From Saturnia japonica (lineage: Eukaryota; Arthropoda; Insecta; Lepidoptera; Saturniidae), in NCBI GenBank assembly GCA_033032175.1, contig CM065319.1:14729018-14793017 (forward strand): 64,000 bases of DNA, written 5' to 3'. Shown here piece after piece: positions 40,201 to 45,694 of this stretch (position 1 is the first letter of the stretch; the number at the start of each line of letters is the position of its first letter). The notes under the pieces are model-generated. The model was not told where the DNA came from. It saw nothing but the letters and a program-made list of their open reading frames with translations, and ran no database searches. A program made the position numbers and the translations under genes.

Positions 40201-43200
40201 ATATCTATTAAACACACTGTTAACACTTGCACTTTCCTCTACTCTTAACTCGGCCAACATAAGAATACAGAGATCACGCCATCAGTGGTTTCTAATAAGA
40301 AACAATGCAAAACTTTGGGCCGCGGGTGGTGGCGCTAGTTATCGTGGGTATGAAGAAAAAAATACGTGTGCGCGAGCTGGCTGCTGAGCTCCGGAAAATA
40401 AATAAAAAAGGTCTCATCTATACTTTAATGGGGCTCCATTACCATCCCATCCTAAGTGCTGTGATTGTGCTGTGAAAAACTATAAATCTACAACTGGATA
40501 CTGCAACTGCAACTTAATCAAAGGGATCGAGGCGACGTGTATCAAAGGCCGAGGTAAGTTTTATACATAACCATTCCCGATACGTTTCTCCCACGTGCAA
40601 GTTGTCCAGAGTTCAAATTCCATCATAATAAAATCACTTTTTAAAGACTTCCGGTCTATTAAGTCTATCAAGAAGGTCTATCAAGTCTCACCACACATTA
40701 CTTTGCAAAAAAATTGGCCCCTAAGGAAATTTACGTTCTAAGATCGGTTTCAGTCAATTACATTGAATGTAATTGTTTGACGTAGTATTTATACTTATAA
40801 TCGTGTAAATCAATATACGTGAAAGGAATTCGGGCAATTTTTTCGTTAATTTTCAATGAATTCCATAAAACCGATGTACACGTCCAAACAATAAAAAGTG
40901 GTCAGCAATAAAGAGAAGCAAATTTTTTTTGTGTTTTTATTTAAATAAAGTTACATATGTATAAACGTAATAACGAGTGTGACCTCCCTCGCCCCAAAAT
41001 TATGGCTTGAATCTTTCTAGGCATGCTTTCCACGACATATTTAATAACGTTTTGAGGAATACGTTCCCACTCTTCTGCAATGACTCTTTTTAGCTCCCTG
41101 ATGTTTTGTGGAGCAGGTCGTATTGATCTTACCCGTCTCTTTAAAACATCTCAGAAATGCTCAATTGGATTGAAGTCAGGACTTCGAGCTGGTCAACCTA
41201 AACAACGGATCCCAACTTCTTACATGTACGCTTCCAGGTCGCTAGAACGGCGAGGTCGAGCATTGTCGTCCATAAAAATCGAATCTTCCTAAAGAGCAGT
41301 CAATGCGGGCTGTGCATGTGGAATTAGGAATTCCGTTAAGTACCGTTGTGTATTTAAAGTTCCATTGTCTATGAAAACTATCTCCGTACGCTCCGTCGAA
41401 TTAATTGCTGCCTAAAACATAACGGAGCTTCCGCCATATGGAAGGATTTCTTCGAAACACACTTTCGCATAGCGTTCCCGTGGTCTTCGCAGCACTCACT
41501 GGCGACCGTCCTCTTCACATTTAGGAATTATAGCTTTATCAGAAAGTAATACTTTGTTCCAGTCCACCAAAGTCCATGAAGCTCAGTTTCGAGCAAATTG
41601 AAGTCAAGCAACGCGGTGCTCTCGGAGTAGTTTAGGGCTTCGAGCCGGACGGTAACTGCTTATATTGGCAGCCAAAGCCTCCTCCCGAACTTCCACAAGC
41701 TAACTTCTTCTACTCCTCTTACTTTTTCAAGGCTCGTCTTTAGGTCCACACTTGACTTACGATTCCGCAATGCCTGACACACCAAAAACCAATGATCTCG
41801 TGGTTCTGTGCATTGTTAGTCGCTGAGACACATAAGTTTGTTTGCTTGTTTTAAATTTAATACGTTTTTATTTTCTTGTGAGTAAAAGAGTGTTATATCC
41901 ACTATTATCGATAAATAAAATGCCCTTTTTCGAGTGAAAATGGTAAAAAATTTACATGTTAAAAAAGTAAAAAAAGTTTTACTGAAGTTTATCGTATTAT
42001 GGTGTCTTCAGAAACGCAATTTGATGAGTTATTGAACCAATAGCGCTATTGAACAGAGAAACTACAGTTAAAAGTACCACAGAAACCGGGCATTAGTCGG
42101 GAAAAACGGAACGTAATTTTTTACTATCGGATTTGTGTATTATCTGAAGACCCCCTAATTCACGATTTAAAGGATAGTTAAGCGTTATTTTTATTTTGTT
42201 TTGTTCGTTGTGATCGATGAAAAATTTTCAGAAAAAAAGAATTCGGGATAGGTAGTGCTCGTTAGTAACTGCCTCGTTACCCTAGTGGTTGTAAGCGCGA
42301 TTGCTATGATCGAGGTCCTGGGTTCGAATCCCAGCTCGAGCAAAGTGTTATTGGGATTTTCCTATGAAATTCTCAGTAGCAGCTCGGAGTTGGGCTTTGT
42401 GCCCGATTAATGGCAATAGGCTCGCCAACTATTAGATGGGACCTAAAAACATACTCAGCGAACTGTGGGTCTACATTAGTATACCTCTGTCTAACCCTTC
42501 GGAGAATGCAGGCGTGATGTTAAGTTATGTTATGTAGTGATGTGGTCAAGTTATTGTATATTGGAAAATTGCAGAATAACGTCTGCCAGGCCAGATTGTA
42601 GTAAATAAAAAATAACAGTAAATGCTTGGGGGTAGATTTTTAACTTTAGGATTGTAGATAACCAAGTCAACATGAGAATACCCTAATATATTTTCCATCA
42701 CCGAAAACTCAAACTCATTTCATTATAGTATTGGAACCTACGTCAATGGACTGAGTGTAAGAGCGCCCTAGCATTATGCCACGACCGCTTCGTGAAATTA
42801 ATTGAATTTTTTTTACATCCAACCCGAAGCTTGTAAAGTTATTAGCATTAATTTGAATAATAAAACGTCACGATTAAACCCTCCGCTGAATATAAATCGA
42901 GTTACTGTCAATTTAATTATAAAGTTTAAACTAGAAAGCTTCCGCAACTTTATTCGCGTTAAATTAAAAATTAAAAAATTATATTCATCTATTTTTCAAA
43001 TCCTTAACCACTGTGTGTCGCCACGCCAAAGCGTCCCCACGCCGACAGCCGGTGTAACCCGCGGCAGATGTGTCACATCGCTAGTTTCAACATTACAACA
43101 AAACCGCGGAACTGAGGCAAATAAAATAGACATAAGTGTCTATTACAGTCTCCTTACGCCTCGTTTTTAAAACCCAGTGGAAGAGGAACTTTCTGAACGC

Positions 43201-43711
43201 GCGTCCTTAGTAAATTCTATTATTTAGTCTCCGCTTGACACACTTGTAAATTTACGTGTAGGTACATTATGTACCTTTATTTGAAAGGATTCTCAGAGTT
43301 AAAAATATTATTTAAAACTTCACCAGACGTCACAGAAGCCCTGTACTTCAGAACTTACTAATTTGTATATTGTATGTTTTCTTTTTAAAACTTAATAATT
43401 AGCATCGAGAGGTCCAAGGAAGGTAGGGCACAAAGAAATTTAATTGAAGATTTGTTCTCTCTTACATTAGGCAATCCGACTAGGGGAATACCTCCATCCT
43501 ACACAAAAACGCAGCCAAATAACCTTGTGCTGTGTTCCTGCGGTGTATAGGGTCTCCATAGCTTCTTTGGGTAGAGTGAAAAAACTACTTACACAGTAGA
43601 TGGATTGATGTTGAAGCAGCCGACTCTGATAGGCACCAGCTCCCGTACATTCCTCTCTGACGGCGTGGTACAGTGAGACGGACAGTTCTCCACTTTCAAC
43701 GAACGTGACAT
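6369..43711 (-). CDS. NIT-domain receptor-type guanylyl cyclase, 13 coding exons (about 607 aa)
   Basis: Hand-assembled spliced gene; it would make cGMP from GTP at a membrane. Exons in gene order: 43715-43593 (ATG at 43711), 33446-33311, 23839-23739, 21975-21886, 17777-17664, 15198-14974, 13114-12983, 12550-12421, 10997-10756, 9941-9847, 9137-8919, 7871-7780, 6497-6369 (TAA). All junctions are GT-AG and phases join. Layout: cytoplasmic tail 1-44, TM1 about 45-63 behind RGRR, helical outer domain about 65-318, TM2 about 319-341, linker helix 342-395, cyclase domain about 396-580. The outer domain has the NIT-type motif [13 protein letters not shown] (98-110). Catalytic residues are all present: D405, E445, D449, C517, N524, R528. 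E445 and C517 indicate GTP rather than ATP. No kinase-homology domain. Family knowledge: NIT domains are linked to nitrate/nitrite or NO sensing; the ligand here is inference. A 5' UTR exon must lie upstream because a splice acceptor precedes the ATG. Confidence 0.85.
6690..6885 (-). mobile_element. LINE 3'-UTR fragment
   Basis: Shares GTGTTAATATAATAGGTACA and AATAATAATTTAGTG with 57360-57440, where the same UTR follows a LINE ORF end. Lies in intron 12 of the cyclase. Confidence 0.5.
6905..6989 (+). mobile_element. Short Jockey-family 3' tail in intron 12
   Basis: Matches the last about 75 bp of the full-length element (AAAGCCGTAGCGGCTTCAGG, CCCCTAAGGCTAACAGTGTA) and ends in a short A run. 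A heavily 5'-truncated insertion or a SINE sharing the tail. Confidence 0.65.
7780..7871 (-). CDS. Cyclase exon 12 (end of catalytic domain)
   Basis: Acceptor atttttcag, donor gtaagtga. Residues 536-565, with the family pattern [15 protein letters not shown] and then SRGTIDIA, which corresponds to the R-G-x-I/V-x-V/I-K-G-K-G end motif continued in exon 13. Confidence 0.92.
7925..8370. repeat. G-run and CT-repeat patch in intron 11
   Basis: Several G runs (about 7953, 8023-8036, 8277-8285) and a TCTCTCTC tract near 8133, around repeated wording such as GCGTAACATTG and CGTTACGTAATACTTT. Old repeat DNA. Confidence 0.5.
8400..8490 (+). repeat. Dispersed repeat, family E
   Basis: AATTATCACGATATCTGCAT and TCAATAAAAAGTTATTACAG recur with few changes at 61500-61575. 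Nature unknown. Confidence 0.45.
8919..9137 (-). CDS. Cyclase exon 11 (catalytic core, second half)
   Basis: Acceptor aacttttcag, donor gtagttat. Residues 463-534 with [17 protein letters not shown] and [18 protein letters not shown]517 is the guanine-specific cysteine; N524 and R528 stabilise the transition state. Confidence 0.95.
9220..9690 (+). mobile_element. LTR-like repeat in cyclase intron 10, interrupted
   Basis: Starts TGTAGCGACATCTA like the LTR at 53046 and shares GCCCGCCAGACATAGCACCC and GTCTGGTCGGAGGATCCT. It is split by a Jockey tail (9413-9494). The right limit is uncertain. Probably a solo LTR of a gypsy-like element. Confidence 0.6.
9413..9494 (+). mobile_element. Jockey-family 3' tail inserted in the LTR-like repeat
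   Basis: AAGTCCGGTGAAGCTGTAAA to AACAGTGTAGTCAGATCT, then an A run, matching the 3' end of the full-length element. Direct repeats of about 75 bp flank it (about 9330-9400 and 9500-9572). Confidence 0.7.
9847..9941 (-). CDS. Cyclase exon 10 (guanine-recognition strand)
   Basis: Acceptor ttattgcag, donor gtgcgttt. Residues 431-461 include [18 protein letters not shown]445 contacts guanine and D449 is the second metal ligand in class III guanylyl cyclases. Confidence 0.94.
10081..10164 (+). repeat. 42-bp tandem repeat, two copies
   Basis: GGCGTGTCGAAAGATATCAC... recurs 42 bases later as GGCGTGTCGAAAGATAACAC with three or so changes. Intron 9 of the cyclase. Confidence 0.7.
10258..10352 (+). 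repeat. Dispersed repeat, family B, copy 1
   Basis: AGTCCGACTGGGAAATACCT...CGCAGCCAAATAACCTAGTG. Other copies at 15618, 24631 and 43426. Unclassified lepidopteran-type repeat. Confidence 0.5.
10756..10997 (-). CDS. Cyclase exon 9 (linker helix and first catalytic half)
   Basis: The acceptor must be ttcttag at 10998; the next AG 10 bp inside would shift the frame. Residues 350-429: linker [20 protein letters not shown], the conserved LLSRMLP cyclase entry, then FFSDIVGFT with metal-binding D405, and [12 protein letters not shown]. Confidence 0.93.
11120..12420. other. Rest of cyclase intron 8
   Basis: Apart from the family D fragment I see only AT-rich DNA and an AT microsatellite-like patch near 12004. 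The short ORF at 11782-11976 has no motif. Confidence 0.4.
11390..11745 (-). mobile_element. TAGCT-CCCGCGGCTTCG family (D) fragment
   Basis: Reverse copy: ends with GTCTGTCTGTCTG runs at its left and CTAAGGAACACCAACAATAA at its right, as in the better copies at 61971 and 62304. Lies in intron 8. Confidence 0.55.
12421..12550 (-). CDS. Cyclase exon 8 (second membrane segment)
   Basis: Acceptor tacgtttcag, donor gtacaagt. Residues 307-349. About 23 hydrophobic residues (319-341, [19 protein letters not shown] and following) form TM2, followed by R342 on the cytoplasmic side. Ends in phase 0. Confidence 0.87.
12983..13114 (-). CDS. Cyclase exon 7 (membrane-proximal outer domain)
   Basis: Acceptor aattttcag, donor gtgagaat. 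Residues 263-305, with sequon NYT at 272 and a closing helix [15 protein letters not shown] leading to TM2. The sequon supports an extracellular position. Confidence 0.85.
14225..14345. repeat. SINE-like fragments
   Basis: GTATGGTGGTCGCAACCCTG and GTATGGGGGTCGCGATG resemble pieces of family F (43980-44215, 31615). Intron 6 of the cyclase. Confidence 0.4.
14453..14620 (-). pseudogene. RTE-type LINE ORF fragment
   Basis: Minus-strand reading gives [12 protein letters not shown], a stop, RVLE, then [16 protein letters not shown], the usual C-terminal region of RTE reverse transcriptase proteins (RSVGRPPTRW). Broken by stops. Intron 6 of the cyclase. Confidence 0.75.
14974..15198 (-). CDS. Cyclase exon 6 (outer helical domain)
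   Basis: Acceptor ttgattgtag, donor gtaagtat. Residues 188-261, starting [19 protein letters not shown]; predicted entirely helical. Open across the exon and in phase with both neighbours. Confidence 0.88.
15618..15712 (+). repeat. Dispersed repeat, family B, copy 2
   Basis: GGAAATTTCTTTTGAGATTT, GCCCGACTAGTGGAATAACT and ATCGCAGCCAAATAACATG align with the copies at 24631 and 43426. Intron 5. Confidence 0.5.
15824..16020 (+). mobile_element. TAGCT-CCCGCG family (D) fragment
   Basis: Starts ACTAGCTGTGCCCCACGGTT and continues with an AAGTTTCAGCCCAATCCGAG-type segment. Diverged. Intron 5. Confidence 0.5.
17085..17442 (+). mobile_element. Helitron-like nonautonomous repeat, copy 2
   Basis: ATTAATACGTGAAGCAAAAT start, CTGGTCGAATTTCAACC hairpin and CTAG end at 17439-17442 followed by TTATT. 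No inverted terminal repeats, no ORF. CTAG plus a 3' hairpin fits nonautonomous Helitrons such as Lep1-type repeats (inference). Confidence 0.65.
17664..17777 (-). CDS. Cyclase exon 5 (outer helical domain)
   Basis: Acceptor attatttcag, donor gtaagtgg. Residues 150-186, [20 protein letters not shown] onward, an amphipathic helix of the kind following the NIT signature helix. Ends in phase 2. Confidence 0.8.
18350..18640 (-). pseudogene. mariner/Tc1-type transposase C-terminal relic
   Basis: Minus-strand reading gives [14 protein letters not shown], a stop, then TVQELKDVV and [14 protein letters not shown], typical of the end of insect mariner-like transposases. Several stops. Intron 4 of the cyclase. 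Confidence 0.7.
18650..21284. other. Rest of cyclase intron 4, left of Helitron copy 3
   Basis: AT-rich. Direct repeats of ATTTCTCGGATAAGTTAC lie at about 20082 and 20192. No exon-like segment was recognised, although an unseen small exon would explain the strong donor of exon 4. Confidence 0.4.
21285..21643 (+). mobile_element. Helitron-like nonautonomous repeat, copy 3
   Basis: Same family as 17085. Starts ATAATACGTGAAGCATAAGC and ends GGGCGACCGCTAG. The hairpin half is changed (GGTCGAATTTGGACC). Confidence 0.65.
21886..21975 (-). CDS. Cyclase exon 4 (outer helical domain; weak donor)
   Basis: Acceptor tactttcag at 21976. Residues 120-148, beginning [17 protein letters not shown]. Two donors lie 3 bp apart: a weak one (CT|gtagta, exon end 21886) and a strong consensus one (gtaagtat, exon end 21883). 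Only the weak donor joins exon 5 in frame. The strong one would create TAA, unless an unseen exon lies between 17.8 and 21.9 kb. Confidence 0.7.
22260..22475 (+). mobile_element. TAGCT-CCCGCG family (D) diverged copy
   Basis: ACTAGCTATTGCTCGAGGCT start, then AAAATTCATCAAAATCGATC and CACGAGATTTTTATATATAA, the usual order of this repeat. Intron 3. Confidence 0.5.
23019..23290 (+). repeat. tRNA-derived SINE, copy 1
   Basis: Box A-like TGGTTCAGTTGG at the 5' end and box B-like GAGTTCAAATTCC about 60 bp later, then a unique body (TTTCGGTGAAGAAAAACATC). A related copy starts at 32847. Intron 3 of the cyclase. Confidence 0.7.
23739..23839 (-). CDS. Cyclase exon 3 (NIT signature helix)
   Basis: Acceptor tttaatcag, donor gtgagatg. 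Residues 86-118. Contains [17 protein letters not shown], which matches the L-Q-x-E-R-x-x-x-G-Y pattern of NIT-domain first helices. Sequon NTS at 113. This exon is the main reason for the NIT call. Confidence 0.85.
24280..24560 (+). repeat. Repeat ending in a splice-donor-like site, copy 1
   Basis: Runs from CTCGGCCACAATTAGCGCCA to CACGCCCGAG|GTGAGTGG. A second segment of similar build is at 40240-40555, ending GGCCGAG|GTAAGTT. May be the spliced 5' end of a mobile element. Nothing coding seen. Confidence 0.35.
24631..24800 (+). repeat. Dispersed repeat, family B, copy 3
   Basis: GGGCCAGTCCGACTGGTGGA, a triple ACCCTAC(A) stutter, AAGCCAAATAACCTTGTATT and GGTGAGTAGGGCTTCCAAAG. Intron 2. Confidence 0.5.
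24955..25160 (+). repeat. Dispersed repeat, family C, copy 1
   Basis: Contains TTTTGAAGAGTTCTCTTGTG, TATCTTCGAAGTTAAAAGTC and ATTCGAATTGAGTAACCTTC. About 200 bp; other copies at 34868, 44932, 45590 and 63575. Leads into the family D piece that hosts the Jockey insertion. Confidence 0.6.
25256..25884 (+). promoter_or_regulatory. 5' UTR of the full-length Jockey element
   Basis: Begins GGAGTTCCGATTTGGTCACT directly after the TSD. 629 bp, with a T14 run at 25444-25457, and turns GC-rich after about 25500. Jockey-type LINEs carry an internal promoter at the 5' end, so transcription probably starts near 25256; that is family knowledge, not seen here. Confidence 0.6.
25885..27798 (+). pseudogene. 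ORF1 (gag-like, zinc-knuckle protein) with one internal stop
   Basis: One frame of 638 codons open except for TAA at 26743-26745 (codon 287). The first part is a coiled start then a low-complexity Ala/Pro/Ser/Arg stretch. After the stop comes the Jockey gag-type domain ([20 protein letters not shown], then [15 protein letters not shown]) and three zinc knuckles from codons about 415, 434 and 458: [27 protein letters not shown] and [16 protein letters not shown]. These would bind element RNA. A restart at Met 26785 could give a 337-aa product with the conserved half. The stop is most simply one point mutation; readthrough is possible but not shown. Confidence 0.88.
27785..30679 (+). CDS. ORF2: AP-type endonuclease and reverse transcriptase (964 aa)
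   Basis: Intact. The N-terminal endonuclease shows VQET (E42), [16 protein letters not shown] and SDHRPV; it nicks target DNA. The reverse transcriptase follows with [60 protein letters not shown] and YADD at about 677-680, then a C-terminal basic tail. No RNase H domain seen. The ATG overlaps the last 14 bases of ORF1, suggesting coupled translation. Length and domain order are normal for Jockey-clade ORF2. Confidence 0.95.
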   Translation: MEKFKPKALNLSFFNARNLYPQRDLVATFLKDHQVDVLLVQETLLKRAKRDPKIANYNIVRNDRAGRGGGTLIYYKRSLYCTPVDPPILTNMEVSVCRLGMTDHPSITLVSVYLSPRKEPLRSDLEKILSLGESVIIAGDLNCGHTSFGNWRDSSNGVKLEELTNVLNFDVIAPPTPTHFQDNCMPTVLDVALIKGIALRLRLIRVVHELDSDHRPVIMQLGQPDDSSPPSVQAVDYAKLKHYLADRPSSSSLDRIPDVLGSVADVDLAIDSLVDHLQAGIGEASREVEEASDRRFVLPADVRALLTEKNAATRAHDHYPTEENRARLRALQRSVRARILELRSHRWDALVEGLRPSHLAYWKLAHSLKIEASYLMPPLERGPGIPLAFDSSDKAECLATCLESQCSPNSVDANTDRVEGIDGCVRELDKLPATDSLSPVTSEEVLSIIKSLKLRKAPGPDGIRNEVLRLLPDRLIALLVCIFNVAIAHCHFPAAWKKAIVIGIRKPGKSASLPDSYRPISLLNTLGKMYERILLNRLKSVIEEKDLYPPEQFGFRARYSCTHQVHRLTEHVAFNFAELYKPRRTLAVFFDVAKAFDKVWHEGLIYKLYHFEVPDRLIKIIRDYLTDRTFRYRVEGELSTPRPIRSGVPQGSILAPSLFNLYVSDLPRLPEVEVGLYADDTVLYASDRNRSHLRHKVQRSVTTLGKWFNEWRIAVNPSKSAAMLFDADSSQIPWKLKPVKLYDNPIPYVRETKYLGVTLDSRLSFRPHIRKVRNRAAWVLGRLHPLLCSVSKMSTRHKLTLYKTCIRPILTYSCAVFAHMSESSFKRLQSIQNRFLYRLTGAPWYVRSVDLHRDMELPSIHAYVKQLSRSYFDTASNHANPLIKTAATYVPAPTDIRCKRRPRNIFIDPDDHIENSNKYYTSVYPNRACQRPRPRNHRSLRRGRAVNFAPAHPSRPPSLAVTQA
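31188..31236 (+). repeat. Poly(A) tail of the full-length Jockey element
   Basis: An uninterrupted A run of about 48 bases, the last four shared with the TSD. Such a long pure tail points to a recent insertion. Confidence 0.9.
31244..32675. other. Cyclase intron 2, right of the Jockey element
   Basis: Continues the family D repeat cut by the Jockey element (to about 31510, ending in ACAAACAAACAGACAGACAG). A SINE-like patch follows near 31575-31690 and another family D piece at 32114 (ACTAGCTGTGCCCTATGGTT). The rest is AT-rich without recognisable features. Confidence 0.5.
32847..33065 (+). repeat. tRNA-derived SINE, copy 2
   Basis: TGGATCAGTTGG (box A-like), GAGTTCGAATTAC (box B-like) and TTTCGGTGAAGGAAACATCG, in the same order as at 23019. 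A family F fragment (32676-32760) precedes it. Confidence 0.7.
33311..33446 (-). CDS. Cyclase exon 2 (first membrane segment)
   Basis: Acceptor aattacag, donor gtgagaaa. Codes residues 41-85: RGRR, then a hydrophobic stretch about 45-63 (signal anchor, N-in by the positive-inside rule), then the start of the outer domain with an N-glycosylation sequon NCT at 65. Ends in phase 0 and joins exon 3 without a stop. Confidence 0.85.
33582..33830 (+). mobile_element. TAGCC-CCCGCGACTTCG family (D) copy
   Basis: ACTAGCCGTGCCCGCGACTT start; ends near TTCAGAAATTTTCACAC. Noncoding. Intron 1. Confidence 0.6.
33890..34140 (+). pseudogene. Tc1-like transposase relic with internal deletion
   Basis: Plus-strand reading gives [19 protein letters not shown], a stop, [17 protein letters not shown], then directly [20 protein letters not shown], the C-terminal end of Tc1 transposases. 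The part between, with the second and third catalytic acids, is missing. Intron 1. Confidence 0.65.
34868..35095 (+). repeat. Dispersed repeat, family C, copy 2
   Basis: TTTTGAAGAGTTCCCTGATG, TCTTCGAAGTTGAAGAGCCA and ATCCAAATTGGTTCATTAAC; the clearest copy of this family. Intron 1. Confidence 0.6.
36439..36989. mobile_element. Solo LTR inserted in the hAT transposase
   Basis: Flanked by the 5-bp repeat GATGC (36434-36438 and 36990-36994). Taking out the LTR and one GATGC rejoins the hAT frame as AKLFNDA + MSVLWPDG, which fixes both ends. 551 bp starting TGTTGCGG. Has TTAAATATA at 36774, arthropod initiator TCAGTT at 36807, AATAAA at 36926 and a perfect 10-bp hairpin (36636-36645 with 36655-36664). 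BEL/Pao or another LTR class cannot be told without internal sequence. Confidence 0.85.
36774..36812 (+). promoter_or_regulatory. Core promoter of the solo LTR (TATA-like plus initiator)
   Basis: TTAAATATA, then TCAGTT about 30 bp downstream, the normal spacing for an insect Pol II promoter. Direction is plus, sense with the hAT and antisense to the cyclase gene. Confidence 0.55.
38087..40239. other. Cyclase intron 1, AT-rich middle
   Basis: Nothing coding recognised. A slightly GC-richer patch at 39000-39120 (ACGGAACGGGCGGGCGTAGG) has no motif I can name. The short minus ORF at 39920-40135 is unsupported. Confidence 0.4.
40240..40555 (+). repeat. Repeat ending in a splice-donor-like site, copy 2
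   Basis: CTCGGCCAAC start region, AGTGCTGTGATTGTGCTGTG and a GGCCGAG|GTAAGTT end. Partner of 24280-24560. Confidence 0.35.
40940..41880 (-). pseudogene. Tc1-like transposase relic
   Basis: Minus-strand reading contains [26 protein letters not shown] and [20 protein letters not shown] followed by [18 protein letters not shown], the classical Tc1 C-terminal catalytic half. At least five stops. Upstream part GGSSVMF...LIPHAQPAL also matches. Terminal repeats not identified. Intron 1. Confidence 0.85.
42264..42535 (+). repeat. tRNA-derived SINE
   Basis: tRNA-like head with box A-like TACCCTAGTGG and perfect box B GGTTCGAATCC near 42330. A body common in Lepidoptera follows (GCAATAGGCTCGCCAAC, TAGATGGGACCTAAAA, AGGCGTGATGTTA) and a tail GTTATGTTATGT. 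Not a working tRNA because the arms do not close. Intron 1 of the cyclase. Confidence 0.85.
42540..43425. other. Cyclase intron 1 near exon 1
   Basis: Holds a 122-codon open frame (42802-43170) without any family motif, and otherwise AT-rich DNA. No evidence it is a gene. Confidence 0.35.
43426..43578 (+). repeat. Dispersed repeat, family B, copy 4
   Basis: GGCAATCCGACTAGGGGAAT, AACGCAGCCAAATAACCTTG and GGTGTATAGGGTCTCCATAG. Ends just before cyclase exon 1. Confidence 0.5.
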
Positions 43712-43715
43712 CTTG
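43593..43715 (-). CDS. Cyclase exon 1 (start codon, cytoplasmic N-terminus)
   Basis: Acceptor ttatttacag precedes CAAGATG and donor gtaagtag follows. Codes residues 1-39 plus two bases of codon 40, beginning [14 protein letters not shown]. The ATG lies four bases inside the exon, so at least one noncoding exon is expected further right. If the upstream exon were open in this frame the protein could start earlier. Confidence 0.75.
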
Positions 43716-43979
43716 CTGTAAATAATCGCTTTTTATTATGAATCAACGTAGCTACGAAAACTCAGAAGCTATGCTCGGACATCAGATACCTTTTGTAACT
43801 TATTCTCTTATGAGTTTTCAAACCCCCTTTTTTATAGTAACACGGCAAATTGAGCATACTGTCCCTGATGGTAAGCACAGTACAATCCTAACACAACGGT
43901 GACCACAGAGAGATCGTTATCCATCGACGGTCACCGCTGTCATGCCAACCTGCATTAATTTAACCGAATATGCACAAGG

Positions 43980-44215
43980 TTGATCCTAAAAGGCGACACA
44001 CAAAAGTGAGTCACTATGACGGGCTTTTTACCACATGCATGGCGGTAGCGACCCAGACAAACAAAATCACCATTTCCTCGCACGATACTTAGCAGGGTTG
44101 CACCACGTGCAGGTGACACGCTAAGCCTAGTGGGAGGGTTGCCTCTCAAGTGTGGTTGTCGGAACATACCTATAAATGCTTGGCGACAGATTTTCAACTC
44201 GAGTGGTAGGTATTC
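43980..44215 (-). repeat. SINE-like repeat, family F, reverse copy
   Basis: In minus orientation: GCGTGTCACCTGCACGTGGT, GAGGAAATGGTGATTTTGTT and CCATGCATGTGGTAAAAAGC, matching 2335-2486. Confidence 0.6.
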
Positions 44216-44931
44216 TATGGTTTCATCACGACGTTGTACACGAGAAGCTTATATCTTTCCTCACTTAGTAGGCTAAGTGTGAATTGCAAGGGGAAATCTT
44301 TACCGAATACCAAACGAAAGAAATTGTGGTAGCTGAATAGCTTTTTTTAAACTGAATCTCAACTTCCAGTTGCATTGTGTACAACAGCTGTACACATAAT
44401 AAAGTACCTTTCGTAATAAGTTGCTCCCGGTGCTAACATTTTGAGATCAACAAGTTTGTACGTAGAAGTTTCGCAATGACGTCTGTATTCTGTAAACCTT
44501 TCAAGCAGTTAATGAGTCCCCATACCTCTTTACTTTTCATCGTATGAAGTTGAGTAACAGTTTTGTACACTAATTATAAATCATTTTAACTGTATACAAT
44601 AGGTATAGAGTCTACAGTTAAACTCAATTAGCATATGTATGCGTAAAGCGTGTATAGATACAATGACTACATGTGCGAATCAAGAGATACAGTCAAGTAC
44701 TTATGAGAATTCTATTAGCTATTTTTTATTACGACGAAAATTTTTACATCTTATTTATTCTTTAATAAATCAAAAACTCAATTAGGTAAATGCATATTTA
44801 TTGAACATATTATTCCGTATCACTACACATTTACTATCACTATACATTTCTATTATAAATAATTTGTCCGTGACGAACCTGACATATTTATTACCATCTG
44901 TACCCGTTGAACAATGCCATAACAAGTCAAT

Positions 44932-45140
44932 TATTAAGAAAAAGAAAACCAACTGCAATGGTTTTGAAGAATTCCCTAGCGTATCTTCGAAATTGAAGGT
45001 CTAATGCCAATGAAATTTGGCAAATTTGGCCACCCTTGAAGTTTCCCCTATCCAACAAAAAAAAAAAAAACAATCTAAATCAGTTCATTAAAAAAAATTA
45101 TGTGTGCAATTCGCACGTGGTAAAAGTGAAACCTTCACAT
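44932..45140 (+). repeat. Dispersed repeat, family C, copy 3
   Basis: AAAGAAAACCAACTGCAATG, TTTTGAAGAATTCCCTAGCG and TATCTTCGAAATTGAAGGTC. A further piece of the same family lies at 45590-45690. Confidence 0.55.
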
Positions 45141-45694
45141 CTATGTTTTTTTAATTCAGAAAATGACCAAATAGACACTAATTTAAAATTTTATGAAAAT
45201 GTACATAGGTACAAGTACTTACAATCATTATGTATTCACAATATCATTTTCAATTAATGCACATTTGAAATATCCATAATAACCTAACATAGTATCAATA
45301 AGTAACAGAATGTTATGAGAGTTGTCTAAAAAGATTTTGTTTCGTGCCTTTTTGATGAGGTAATAAAATTCAATTTGAAATATCCATGGTAACCTAACAC
45401 AATATCAATCAGTAACAGAACGTCATAAGTGTTGTCTAAAAAGTTTTTGTTTTGCAACAAACCTCTTTTGTACTATTTTATCATTACCCAAATCATTTCC
45501 TATCTCATTTTTTCCCACGTTAAGTCTTATGAATTTATGTGATTGTCTCTTTTTACAATCTCTTTCGCTTTTTCGTTTCATCGACTTTGAAGTCACAACG
45601 ATGCTAAAAAAAATTTCACTTCAAAAAAGTTATGGCTAAACATCCACAAAAAAATATACATTCATTGAGTAACTTCCGTCTTTTTTGGGACGAT

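Noticed and set aside
42264..42345. A second tRNA gene
   Set aside because: Box B is perfect but the acceptor and anticodon arms do not close, and a SINE body with a TTATG tail follows.
42802..43170. 122-codon ORF in cyclase intron 1
   Set aside because: No domain, low-complexity Lys/Asn/Ile content, no splice or promoter context. Left as unsupported.
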